A stretch of 64,000 bases of DNA, taken from NCBI RefSeq assembly GCF_003641145.1, contig NZ_CP032744.1, positions 1,302,001-1,366,000 of the forward strand, in the 5' to 3' direction. The position numbers and the translations under genes are program-made. This DNA is from Lactiplantibacillus paraplantarum (GTDB lineage: Bacteria > Bacillota > Bacilli > Lactobacillales > Lactobacillaceae). Numbering within the stretch: position 1 is the first letter of the stretch; the number at the start of each line of letters is the position of its first letter. A model generated the notes under the pieces. It was not told the DNA's origin, searched no databases, and worked only from the letters and a program-made list of their open reading frames with translations. Below are positions 9,301 to 16,570 of the stretch, piece after piece.

Positions 9301-9816
9301 ATAGCTAAGGATTCAATGGTTAATGACGGCATCCGTGCTCGCGAAGTACGTTTGATCGCCAGCGATGGTGAACAATTAGGTGTCAAGTCACGACAAGAAG
9401 CAATGCAGATTGCTGAAGACGCTAGTTTAGATCTAGTATTGGTTGCGCCGAAAGCGAAACCACCCGTTGCCAGAATTATGGATTATGGGAAGTACCGTTT
9501 CGAGCAACAGAAGAAGGATCGGGAAGCCCGTAAGAAGCAAAAAGTGGTCAGCATTAAAGAGGTCCGCTTGAGCCCAGCTATCGACACCAATGACTTTAAC
9601 ACGAAGCTGAAACACGCTGAAAAGTTCTTGTCAAAAGGTGACAAGGTTCGCGTCTCCATCCGGTTTAAGGGCCGCGCTATTACCCATAAGGATATTGGTC
9701 GCCAAGTCTTAAATCGAATGATCGAAGCTACTAAGGAATTTTCAACGGTCGAAGCCTATCCTAAGATGGACGGCCGTAGCATGTTCCTAGTGCTAGCACC
9801 AAAAACAGACAAGTAA
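9301..9816 (+). CDS. infC: Translation initiation factor IF-3, ATA start
   Basis: IF-3 binds the 30S subunit and checks the start codon and initiator tRNA. The ribosome site GGAGGTG (9287-9293) is 7 bases before ATA at 9301. That start gives [18 protein letters not shown], which matches the usual Firmicutes N-terminus. An in-frame ATG at 9316 would remove these residues and has only a weak AAGG before it. Non-standard start codons in infC are known to let IF-3 repress its own translation. The total of 171 residues is normal. It is followed by rpmI and rplT. Confidence 0.95.
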   Translation: MAKDSMVNDGIRAREVRLIASDGEQLGVKSRQEAMQIAEDASLDLVLVAPKAKPPVARIMDYGKYRFEQQKKDREARKKQKVVSIKEVRLSPAIDTNDFNTKLKHAEKFLSKGDKVRVSIRFKGRAITHKDIGRQVLNRMIEATKEFSTVEAYPKMDGRSMFLVLAPKTDK

Positions 9817-9837
9817 TTTCTAGGAGGATTATTGATT

Positions 9838-10032
9838 ATGCCAAAACAAAAGACAAACCGCGCTGCTGCAAAGCGTTTCAAGGTAACTGCTAAGGGTAAG
9901 ATTAAGAGCGCCAACGCTTTTACTAGTCATCGTTTCCATGGTAAGACTAAGAAACAACGTCGCCAATTACGTGGTACGGCTATTATTGAAAAGCCAATGG
10001 TCAAGACATACCACAAGTTATTACAAAAATAA
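9838..10032 (+). CDS. rpmI: 50S ribosomal protein L35
   Basis: L35 is a small, very basic protein of the large ribosomal subunit. The 64 residues begin [15 protein letters not shown], as is typical. The ATG at 9838 is chosen over the TTG at 9832; TAGGAGGATT ends at a suitable distance. It sits between infC and rplT in the conserved operon. Confidence 0.97.
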   Translation: MPKQKTNRAAAKRFKVTAKGKIKSANAFTSHRFHGKTKKQRRQLRGTAIIEKPMVKTYHKLLQK

Positions 10033-10068
10033 TTCACAACGTTTTAGTTAAATCTAGGAGGAAATAAC

Positions 10069-10425
10069 ATGGCTCGAGTAAAAGGTGGAACTGTAACACG
10101 TAAACGTCGCAAACGGATTTTAAAATTAGCTAAAGGTTACCGTGGTGCTAAGCATATCCAATTTAAGGTTGCTAAGGACCAAGTAATGAAGTCATACGAA
10201 TACGCCTTCCGCGATCGTCGCCGGCGTAAGAGTGACTTCCGTCGTCTTTGGATTGCCCGGATCAACGCGGCAGCCCGGATCAACGATATCAGCTACAGCC
10301 AATTAATGCACGGTTTGAAGTTAGCTAACGTTGACGTTAACCGTAAGATGTTAGCTGATTTAGCTGTTAACGATGCGGATGCTTTCAAGGCATTGGTTGA
10401 CACTGCTAAAAAGGCGCTTGCTTAA
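10069..10425 (+). CDS. rplT: 50S ribosomal protein L20
   Basis: L20 is needed early in 50S assembly and is the autoregulator of this operon in Bacillus. The 118 residues begin [20 protein letters not shown] and have the long basic N-terminal extension followed by a globular C-terminal domain ([25 protein letters not shown]). The ribosome site is TAGGAGG. A strong terminator 36 bases downstream closes the operon. Confidence 0.98.
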   Translation: MARVKGGTVTRKRRKRILKLAKGYRGAKHIQFKVAKDQVMKSYEYAFRDRRRRKSDFRRLWIARINAAARINDISYSQLMHGLKLANVDVNRKMLADLAVNDADAFKALVDTAKKALA

Positions 10426-10461
10426 TTTAAAACTTAATTAGGGCGTTGGCTCTAATGTTTG

Positions 10462-10498
10462 AAAGATCGTCATCCTGAATGGGTGGCGATCTTTTTTT
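10462..10498 (+). terminator. Terminator of the infC-rpmI-rplT operon
   Basis: AAAGATCGTCATCC pairs with GGGTGGCGATCTTT around a 5-base loop, with one mismatch or G-T pair, and is followed by further T residues. Confidence 0.9.
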
Positions 10499-10578
10499 AT
10501 CTTGCCGATTTACTGATGAATACACGATATCCGGGTTAAGTTGGTTCGGCATGTTACTGACCTTACTGAATGGTGAAA

Positions 10579-10606
10579 TTGATTTAGCACTCCGTTGTGA
10601 TATAGT
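10579..10606 (+). promoter_or_regulatory. Probable promoter of the hypothetical gene at 10681
   Basis: TTGATT (10579-10584) and TATAGT (10601-10606) are spaced by 16 bases, in the gap between the rplT terminator and the next gene. Confidence 0.5.
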
Positions 10607-10680
10607 AATAATGTAAGCGGATACTTATACGCTGATTAATTGTTTGGCTGGCTAGGAAGCTTTGGAGAAGGGGTGTCATC

Positions 10681-10992
10681 ATGGCAACGGTTTTACCTAA
10701 AGCAGTTAAAGTCTGGATGGGTGCCAATATCTTGCAGATTGAATTTGATAATGGGGAGTTTCGATATCTACGCACGCATTTCATTGACGACTACATTTCT
10801 GCGTGGTCACCCAAAAAAGGTAAGGGGAAGCGGCGCAACTTGTGGCTAATGCCATCTTGGGAATGGTTGGGAGCCAATGCTCGGATTGAACCGGATGGCA
10901 CCGTCGTGTTGTTTGAAAAAGATGTTTATACGGCCCAAGAACTTTGGCATAATAGTGTGATGCGAATTGACTTGGTCTCCGGTGTGCACTGA
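10681..10992 (+). CDS. Hypothetical protein, 103 residues
   Basis: I do not recognise a family. The protein is soluble in appearance, with many aromatic residues (SAWSPKKGKGKRRNLWLMPSW is the central part) and a basic KKGKGKRR patch near residues 44-51. No signal peptide or membrane segment is seen. A good ribosome site (GGAGAAGGGG) precedes the ATG, and the gene has its own candidate promoter and terminator, so it is probably a real single-gene unit. It does not look like a ribosomal or DNA-binding protein of a known type. Confidence 0.75.
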   Translation: MATVLPKAVKVWMGANILQIEFDNGEFRYLRTHFIDDYISAWSPKKGKGKRRNLWLMPSWEWLGANARIEPDGTVVLFEKDVYTAQELWHNSVMRIDLVSGVH

Positions 10993-11019
10993 TTCATAAA
11001 AGATGATATTAAACAAAAG

Positions 11020-11053
11020 AATGGACTTGGTCATTTGACTGAGTCCATTTTTG
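11020..11053 (+). terminator. Terminator after the hypothetical gene
   Basis: AATGGACT and AGTCCATT form the stem, interrupted by further partial pairing (GGTC/GAC) in the loop, followed by TTT. It could also serve the opposite strand weakly. Confidence 0.75.
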
Positions 11054-11162
11054 GTGCTGTTTGGAGATTACGTGGATAACGGAGTGAGTGGGGGTCATTT
11101 GGTGCACGATCCTGATTTGCGGAAAGCGAGCGTGATTTCTGATCGGTCAAGCCAGCTATTGG

Positions 11163-12425
11163 CTATTCATGATAATCTTCGTCATAAATAAAACGATGTA
11201 GTTTTAAGTACTGTGCACCGAGTTTACGTTCGTTTTCATTATCTTTAGGGAAGTAATAGCGCCGGCCAGCTAATCCTTTAGGCATATAGTTTTGTTGGGC
11301 AATCTGATGTGGCATCTGGAATGGATTGTTGATCAAACCACCACCTGTAATTTCCTCGGAGTGTTTGTAGTGCATATCGCGCAATCCACGGGGCATGGGG
11401 TGCTGGCTCGGATTTTGGGTATCCTGATCTAGCTTTTCCCATGATTGGTCAAACGAACCGGACTTGGGTGAGATGCACATCAGCATGGTGGCAAACATTA
11501 GTGGGTATTTTGCTTTGGGCATGCCGATTTTTTCAGCTTGGTTAGCAGCAACAACGATCTGTGTGACCTGTTCCGGGTTAGCCAAGCCGATATAAGTGTA
11601 TGGAATTTCACGTAGTCGGCGAACTACTGAGGGTAAATCATCATTTTTTAACAAGATCGTTAAGTAGTAGAGTGCCGCGTCGGTATCTGAGCCGGCCATT
11701 GAATCCGAGTAAGCTGACAAATAATCATAATGCTTAGTTGCCTTACGGTCGTAGCTAAAATGTTGTTGTTTTGCAAAGTTTTGGACCGCTGCGACGGTGA
11801 TTTGATGCTGATCAGTTGCGTGGAGTGTTTCCAAGATGTTTAAAGCAATTCGTAGATCACCATCAGCCGAAATAGCGATCAGATTAAGGGCTTGGGTGTC
11901 AACCTGATCGTCAGTTAGCTCGTAAATATCGGTTACTGCGCGGCGTAAAGCAATTTCGATGTCTGTATCGCTCAATGGTTGAAATTCAAAGATTTGGCAG
12001 CGCGAGCGAATGGCCGGAACAATTGACATAATTGGATTTTCGGTTGTTGACCCAATTAGCATGACGTGACCGTTTTCTAAATAAGGCAATAAAAAATCCT
12101 GCAATGTTTTAGTCATGCGATGAATTTCGTCAATCAGTAGCACAAACGATTGATTGGGGTATTGTGCGATGGCTTTAGTGAGCTGTGCTTTGTTCTCAGT
12201 CGAAGCATTAAAAGCTACGAAGGGATAGTCGTCTTGGCTGGCAATGATTTGTGCCAAACTGGTTTTGCCGGTTCCCGGCGGCCCCCACAGAATGAGGGGG
12301 ATATTAACGTGTTGATCAATAATCTGGCGCAGTGGCTGGCCCGACTTCAACAAGTCCTGTTGTCCGACCATCTGATCCAATGATTGTGGCCGCATTTGAT
12401 CAGCCAACGGTGTTTTAAATGCCAA
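11163..12425 (-). CDS. RarA/MgsA-family AAA+ ATPase, second paralogue
   Basis: RarA-family ATPases act at stalled replication forks, near clamp-loader and recombination proteins. This copy has Walker A WGPPGTGKTS (about residue 50), Walker B LLIDEIHR, sensor GSTTENP and the arginine-finger segment RSRCQIFEF. The C-terminal MgsA-type region includes SGSFDQSWEKLDQD and ends LAGRRYYFPKDNENE. It is clearly diverged from the copy at 29371-30717 but keeps all ATPase motifs. Two TTG codons (12431 and 12425) could start it; 12425 sits 8 bases from GGAAAGGA and is preferred. It stands alone on the minus strand. Confidence 0.9.
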   Translation of the reverse strand: MAFKTPLADQMRPQSLDQMVGQQDLLKSGQPLRQIIDQHVNIPLILWGPPGTGKTSLAQIIASQDDYPFVAFNASTENKAQLTKAIAQYPNQSFVLLIDEIHRMTKTLQDFLLPYLENGHVMLIGSTTENPIMSIVPAIRSRCQIFEFQPLSDTDIEIALRRAVTDIYELTDDQVDTQALNLIAISADGDLRIALNILETLHATDQHQITVAAVQNFAKQQHFSYDRKATKHYDYLSAYSDSMAGSDTDAALYYLTILLKNDDLPSVVRRLREIPYTYIGLANPEQVTQIVVAANQAEKIGMPKAKYPLMFATMLMCISPKSGSFDQSWEKLDQDTQNPSQHPMPRGLRDMHYKHSEEITGGGLINNPFQMPHQIAQQNYMPKGLAGRRYYFPKDNENERKLGAQYLKLHRFIYDEDYHE

Positions 12426-12694
12426 TTTCAAAGTCCTTTCCGATTAAAAAAATTTAGTCAAAATTATGCTATTATCATAGCACTAATATTTTGGAAACTT
12501 AAAAAGAAAGTTTGGCAGTTTTAACGACAATCGGTGCTGGAGTAAGCGAATTTGATACCATAGGTTTGTCTTCTTGGTGGTAGGTGGCGGTTCGATGGAT
12601 TATTGCTTTCAGTTTTGATGCTTGTCGATGAATGAGAAAGGCCGCTATTATTTTAGGGACAGCGTAGCTTCAGCGTGGGAAGTTTAACAACTTA

Positions 12695-12783
12695 GAATCA
12701 CCCCCGCATACACGGGAAACAGGGAAATTGATGTGCGCTAAGGGCTGGTATGACGGGATCACCCCCGCATACACGGGGAACAG
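12695..12783 (-). CRISPR. Minimal type I-E-like CRISPR array: two repeats, one spacer
   Basis: Two 28-base repeats lie at 12695-12722 and 12756-12783, differing at two positions. The spacer is 33 bases (12723-12755), giving a 61-base period. The core CACCCCCGCATACACGGG is of the type I-E repeat class. In the usual orientation (repeat reading ...CCCCGTGTATGCGGGGGTGATCC) the array runs on the minus strand. The better-conserved repeat is then leader-proximal and the degenerate one distal, as is normal. No intact cas gene occurs in the window, so the array is an orphan or relic. Confidence 0.85.
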
Positions 12784-12838
12784 ACTAAACAAACCCCATT
12801 AAATCAACAATCCAAAATAACCAAACAGCGAATTTTAG
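12784..12838 (-). promoter_or_regulatory. Putative CRISPR leader
   Basis: The 55 bases immediately ahead of the first repeat (minus-strand sense) are AT-rich and end ...GGTTTGTTTAGT before the repeat. This resembles the AT-rich leader edge of type I-E arrays. No further repeats are found on either side. The assignment depends on the orientation inferred from the repeat. Confidence 0.4.
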
Positions 12839-12961
12839 TTAACTTGCAACTTCATCGCTACTTTGACTATAAGGTATGATGCCAAGAATATCAATAATCT
12901 CTCCATTGGAGTGAAACATCATGTGTAAGCACCACGAAGCAGAAAATGGCAACGTATTTGG
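12839..12961 (-). pseudogene. Short open remnant, possibly the tail of cas2
   Basis: On the minus strand a 40-codon open segment ends with TAA at 12839-12841, one leader length from the first CRISPR repeat. Its C-terminal half reads HSNGEIIDILGIIPYSQ. Type I-E Cas2 proteins end with a V-D-x-D-G-(I/L)-x-L segment at the same place in the locus, so IIDILGI could be its relic. The resemblance is short and the upstream part is missing. It may simply be noncoding sequence. Confidence 0.22.
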
Positions 12962-12965
12962 CTAT

Positions 12966-14033
12966 TTAAAGTAGATTACCTGAGCCGCAATATGGCGTCA
13001 AATCATTCCATCCTTCAATAACTACCTTACCAATCATATGACGCTGCTCGATAAGTTGATGGGCCTGCCGCAAGTTGAGCGCGTTAATCGGCTGTAGTGT
13101 CTGCGATAGCGTACTTTTAAGTAAGTCGTGGTCAAGCAAATTCGCGATTGTGTCTAGGATGTAGTGCTGACTAATCATGTCGGCCGTGTGGTAGTAGGAC
13201 TTTGAGTACATCCATTCCCATGCAAACGTCCTGCGTTTTTTAGTTAGTTTTTTAAGGTCAATTGGGCGCCGATTTTCAGTAATTGACGCGATGTGGCCAC
13301 CGGGTTTAATGAGCGCGCACATCTCATCCCAGTGGCTGTTAAGATCGCTTAATCCGAGTATATAGTCGACATCTTTAATACCCAAAGCATGTACCTCACG
13401 AACCAAATCATGACGATGATTGACGACTAAATCGGCGCCGTGTTGCTGCGTCCAGGTGATACTTTCAGGTCGTGAAGCACTACTAATAACCGTGAGTCCC
13501 GTCAATTTGGCTAGCTGAGTGGCAATTGAACCGACGCCACCAGCACCATTGATAATGAGGATCGTCTGATTGTGTTTTTGGGAATTGGGTTTAGCTGGGT
13601 CAAACGAAATATGAAGTTGCTCAAATAATGCTTCGTATGCGGTCAGCGAGGTAAGTGGCATGGCGGCACAGGCGGCGGGAGTTAAAGTTTTTGGTGCATG
13701 TCCGACAAGTCGTTCGTCAACAAGGTGATAAGCGCTGTCACAGCCAGGACGGTTGAATGAGCCAGCATAAAAGACCCAATCACCAGGTTGAAAGAGTGTC
13801 ACGGCCTTTCCAACGGCGGTCACGATACCAGTTGCATCCCAACCGAGAATCTTGGGTCGCGTGAGGTGTTCATGCCCTGCTTTGCGAACGCCGACGTCGA
13901 CTGGGTTGACAGCGACGGCTTGAATTTGAACAAGTATGTCATGGCCGTGGGGAGTGGGTTTGGTGATTGTCACGTCTTGTAAACTAGCAGGATTTTCAAT
14001 AGGTAAGTGATCGGTAAAACCAATTGCATGCAT
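12966..14033 (-). CDS. Zinc-type alcohol dehydrogenase family protein (NADPH:quinone reductase-like)
   Basis: This medium-chain dehydrogenase/reductase probably reduces a quinone or reactive carbonyl with NAD(P)H. The N-terminal GroES-like domain contains VQIQAVAVNPVDVGVRKAG, and the nucleotide-binding motif is INGAGGVGSIATQLA at about residue 165. Catalytic zinc ligands are not evident, as in the quinone-reductase subgroup. At 355 residues the protein has a short extra tail (NDLTPYCGSGNLL) beyond the usual family end. AAGGAG precedes the ATG. It is divergent from an HxlR regulator, a frequent pairing in electrophile or oxidant response. Confidence 0.9.
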   Translation of the reverse strand: MHAIGFTDHLPIENPASLQDVTITKPTPHGHDILVQIQAVAVNPVDVGVRKAGHEHLTRPKILGWDATGIVTAVGKAVTLFQPGDWVFYAGSFNRPGCDSAYHLVDERLVGHAPKTLTPAACAAMPLTSLTAYEALFEQLHISFDPAKPNSQKHNQTILIINGAGGVGSIATQLAKLTGLTVISSASRPESITWTQQHGADLVVNHRHDLVREVHALGIKDVDYILGLSDLNSHWDEMCALIKPGGHIASITENRRPIDLKKLTKKRRTFAWEWMYSKSYYHTADMISQHYILDTIANLLDHDLLKSTLSQTLQPINALNLRQAHQLIEQRHMIGKVVIEGWNDLTPYCGSGNLL

Positions 14034-14133
14034 AATAATCGAACTCCTTTCATGACATTACTATAGGTTGTCGACTAATGATGTACAAGACGTGAATTAA
14101 TTGTCACATAGGGACGGTTTTGTAACGTGCAAG

Positions 14134-14164
14134 TCCGATTTAGTCGGAGAAATTGTGCTACAAT
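14134..14164 (+). promoter_or_regulatory. HxlR promoter with candidate operator
   Basis: An interrupted palindrome TCCGATTTAGTCGGA (14134-14148) lies just ahead of an extended -10 element TGCTACAAT (14156-14164). It is in the shared intergenic region between the divergent dehydrogenase and HxlR genes and is a plausible HxlR binding site. The role as operator is inference. Confidence 0.5.
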
Positions 14165-14194
14165 CAAAGCGCTTAATTGGAGTGGGGCGAGATA

Positions 14195-14542
14195 ATGCAA
14201 CGACAAATATACGATTGTGCGGCAGGCTGTCCAGTTGAAAGTACCTTGCAAGTCATTGCGGGTAAGTGGAAAAGTGTTATTTTATACCATTTATTAACAA
14301 CTGGCACGTGTCGTTTTAGCACCTTGCAAAAGCGACTACCAGGATGTTCACGACGAATGTTGGCACGCCAACTACAGGAAATGCTCCAAGATGGCGTGAT
14401 TGCGAAGCGCGTTTACCCGGTCGTGCCACCGAAAACGGAGTACTGGGTCACGCCATTTGGTCAGACCTTGAAACCAGTAATTATGGCCATGGAAGCATGG
14501 GGGCGGCAGTATAATTCAGTTAACGGGAATATCATTAGTTAA
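14195..14542 (+). CDS. HxlR-family transcriptional regulator
   Basis: This is a winged-helix regulator of the HxlR (DUF24) family, 115 residues from the ATG at 14195; a TTG at 14177 is less likely because it overlaps the GGAG site. The typical N-terminal CPVESTLQVIAGKWKSVILYHL includes a conserved Cys that acts as a thiol or aldehyde sensor in several relatives such as YodB and HypR. The recognition region reads RFSTLQKRLPGCSRRMLARQLQEM. It probably controls itself and the divergent dehydrogenase. Confidence 0.92.
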   Translation: MQRQIYDCAAGCPVESTLQVIAGKWKSVILYHLLTTGTCRFSTLQKRLPGCSRRMLARQLQEMLQDGVIAKRVYPVVPPKTEYWVTPFGQTLKPVIMAMEAWGRQYNSVNGNIIS

Positions 14543-14597
14543 TAGTAATTTGAGGGTGGTCCACATTGCATGCAGAAAATTTTGATAATGATTATTG

Positions 14598-14642
14598 AAC
14601 TGGGCTTACTAAGAATCGATGTGATTCTTAGTAAGCCCAGTT
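14598..14642 (+). terminator. Perfect 20-bp inverted repeat after the HxlR gene
   Basis: The arms 14598-14617 and 14623-14642 are perfectly complementary around the loop GATGT. The following sequence ATTTGTTT is only moderately T-rich. It most likely ends the HxlR transcript. Its unusually long perfect stem is noted separately. The rest of the gap up to 14937 holds a weak promoter-like pair (TTGCTT 14814-14819, GATAAT 14838-14843) and nothing else I recognise. Confidence 0.65.
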
Positions 14643-14937
14643 ATTTGTTTACATTTACCTTTTTGGTGAGGTGGCAAACTGGTAACATTAGATCAATGTG
14701 TGAATTGCCCCTTATTTAGCCTGAAAAGTGTTTGCTGAGTAATAATGAAATAAAAAATAATCGTAGTGGTAAGCAATGATACCGTATTAAGTTGGGGACA
14801 GATTGCAAATTAGTTGCTTGTAGTTGAACTCTTGTTAGATAATAAGCAACAACCTAACTAAACACGATTCGTTATATCAGTTATTGCTGGGGGTGTAAGT
14901 CTCAATTAGTTTTTGTCTGCTAAATGGGGGTGCTGTT

Positions 14938-15687
14938 ATGGAAAATTGTTTTGGAATCATTGGTGGGATGGGAACGATGGCAACCGAGGATTTTGTGCAT
15001 ACCGTTAATCGGCTGACTGTCACGCATCGTGATCAAGATTATTTGAATTATGTGGTTTTAAATGATGCGCAGATCCCTGACCGTACTGCCTATATTTTGG
15101 ATCATAATTGTACGAACCCACTACCATCATTGAAAGCGGACGTGCGGTTACTTAATCGGTTAGGGGCTAAGTTTATCGTGATGACGTGTAACACGGCGCA
15201 TTATTTTATACCGGCGTTAACAGCGATTACCAACGTGCCGATTTTAAATATGCCAGCACTTGCAGTCGAAGCGGCTTGTCAATTGCAGCAACCGCGACCG
15301 TTACGAATCGGTATCTTGGCGACGACGGGAACACTGAAGTCACAACTTTATCAGCAACTCATTCGATCTAATGGTCATATGCCGGTTGTGCCAACTGAGC
15401 AGCAGCAAGCTCAAGTAATGGCTTTAATTTATGAAGATATCAAGCAGCATGACTATGTGGATCGGGTCAAATTCCATGGATTAATTGACCAACTATTGAA
15501 CGCCGCCGATTGTGATGCTGTCATTCTTGGCTGCACAGAATTGTCAGTGGCTCAAGATGCTGTGCCGTATGGGTCTGAACGGGTTATTGATGCACAGTAT
15601 GAATTGGCCAGAGTAACAGTCCAATGTGCACAGGCCGCTAAGCCAACAATGATACTTCAGCGGCAACAGTCAATGAATGGTTACTAG
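14938..15687 (+). CDS. Aspartate/glutamate racemase family protein
   Basis: Enzymes of this family interconvert L- and D-Asp or Glu by two-base catalysis with two cysteines. Both are present: MTCNTAH at about residue 83 and LGCTELS at about residue 198. The N-terminus FGIIGGMGTMATEDF is typical of the aspartate-racemase branch and differs from MurI. The length of 249 residues is normal. GGGGGTG lies 5 bases before the ATG. The gene is flanked by two large hairpins and appears to be transcribed alone. D-Asp cross-links peptidoglycan in lactobacilli, so a role there is possible but unproven. Confidence 0.88.
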   Translation: MENCFGIIGGMGTMATEDFVHTVNRLTVTHRDQDYLNYVVLNDAQIPDRTAYILDHNCTNPLPSLKADVRLLNRLGAKFIVMTCNTAHYFIPALTAITNVPILNMPALAVEAACQLQQPRPLRIGILATTGTLKSQLYQQLIRSNGHMPVVPTEQQQAQVMALIYEDIKQHDYVDRVKFHGLIDQLLNAADCDAVILGCTELSVAQDAVPYGSERVIDAQYELARVTVQCAQAAKPTMILQRQQSMNGY

Positions 15688-15730
15688 AGGTGTACAGGTA
15701 GTCGGCAGTGATGTTATCAGCAAGTTTATA

Positions 15731-15793
15731 GCAGCCTAAATAGCCATCCTCGTTAATTAATCTTTAATTAGCGAAGGTGGCTATTTAGGCTGC
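15731..15793. terminator. Large hairpin after the racemase gene
   Basis: GCAGCCTAAATAGCCA (15731-15746) pairs perfectly with TGGCTATTTAGGCTGC (15778-15793). Inner partial pairing includes TTAATTA/TAATTA. No T-run follows on either strand, so it may be a factor-independent terminator of unusual form or a repeat element. The gap from 15794 to 15973 shows nothing else. Confidence 0.5.
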
Positions 15794-15973
15794 TAGATTG
15801 TGATCATGAATCGGTAGTCCAATTTGATTGACTGATGACGTAAAAATTGAAGGAAATGTTGCGATAATCAAGCTGAATTAAAATATAAAACGAAATAGGT
15901 AGGCTAGAAAACAAATTCAAGCAAGTTGGTTTGATACTGAAAATTTCATTTTATGTTATGGAAAGTAGTGGAT

Positions 15974-16093
15974 CTAATTCATCGTAAATACGCCGATCAT
16001 TATATAAATTAGAGCATACGCTAAAAATCCGAATACAATTGCCATTCCAAGATATTTGATGATGTTAATAATGGCCTCGAGTAGTTCAAACAT
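15974..16093 (-). CDS. Possible 39-residue membrane peptide
   Basis: The reading frame is open further upstream to 16306. AAAGGTGA lies just before the ATG at 16093, and the stretch before it looks noncoding. From 16093 the product begins MFELLEAIINIIKYLGMAIV and continues hydrophobic to the end (YALIYIMIGVF), so nearly the whole peptide could span or coat a membrane. I recognise no family. Small hydrophobic peptides of this size include type I toxins, bacteriocins and regulatory membrane peptides. It lies downstream of pgaC on the same strand, separated by a hairpin. Confidence 0.4.
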   Translation of the reverse strand: MFELLEAIINIIKYLGMAIVFGFLAYALIYIMIGVFTMN

Positions 16094-16512
16094 TTTTTCA
16101 CCTTTTTCAATATAAATTTTATAGCTGGTAACGTCTTCAATATATGTTGCAAATGGTTCAACAGGCCCAGCCAGATTTGCGTCCAACAGTGCGATTAAAG
16201 GCTGACCAGATTCTTTATTGAAATATGGATCGCCCGTATGTGCAGGGAATGGAGCGTTTCGGCCGTGAATGTGTCTAACAATTGTAGGGCACTTCATGTC
16301 CACCACGTTCCAACAATTGGCAGAAATGCTTGGAAGTCAGCGTAGGGCGAACTAACCAAGCAAGTTTACGCTAAATCGAACCTTTTCCAGCGAGTCTAAG
16401 CTGGCTGTTCTTGATTTTAGCGAACGGCATGTTTTAATCATGATTCATACCCAATAATAACTAGCACAATTAAATTTATCTTCGGATTCTATAATATTTG
16501 TTGCTACTTTTA
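16094..16512 (-). other. Gene-free stretch with a degraded-looking short ORF
   Basis: No full gene is visible. On the minus strand a 19-codon ORF (16371-16430) begins MPFAKIKNSQLRLAGKG. Inside it CCAGC and GCTGG can pair around TTAGACTC. The neighbouring bases to 16270 stay GC-richer than the flanks. The stretch may be a relic or a dispersed intergenic repeat, but only one copy is in this window. Confidence 0.35.
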
Positions 16513-16560
16513 CCCAAATACAAAGCGAGTCCTCAACTGAAGGCTCGCTTTGTATTTGGG
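16513..16560. terminator. Hairpin terminator after pgaC
   Basis: CCCAAATACAAAGCGAG (16513-16529) pairs perfectly with CTCGCTTTGTATTTGGG (16544-16560) around a 14-base loop. It lies 10 bases beyond the pgaC stop on the minus strand. A long T tail is missing, but the A/T-rich outer stem could serve. Confidence 0.7.
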
Positions 16561-16570
16561 GTATTGTAAA

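Noticed and set aside
12921..12974. 17-codon ORF MCKHHEAENGNVFGYLK near the CRISPR remnant
   Set aside because: It has a weak GGAG site but overlaps the end of the dehydrogenase gene on the other strand. It is too short to support a gene and has no recognised relatives.
15974..16306. 110-codon reading of the region containing the 39-residue peptide
   Set aside because: The upstream 71 codons have no ribosome site and mixed composition. The internal ATG at 16093 with AAAGGTGA is more plausible.
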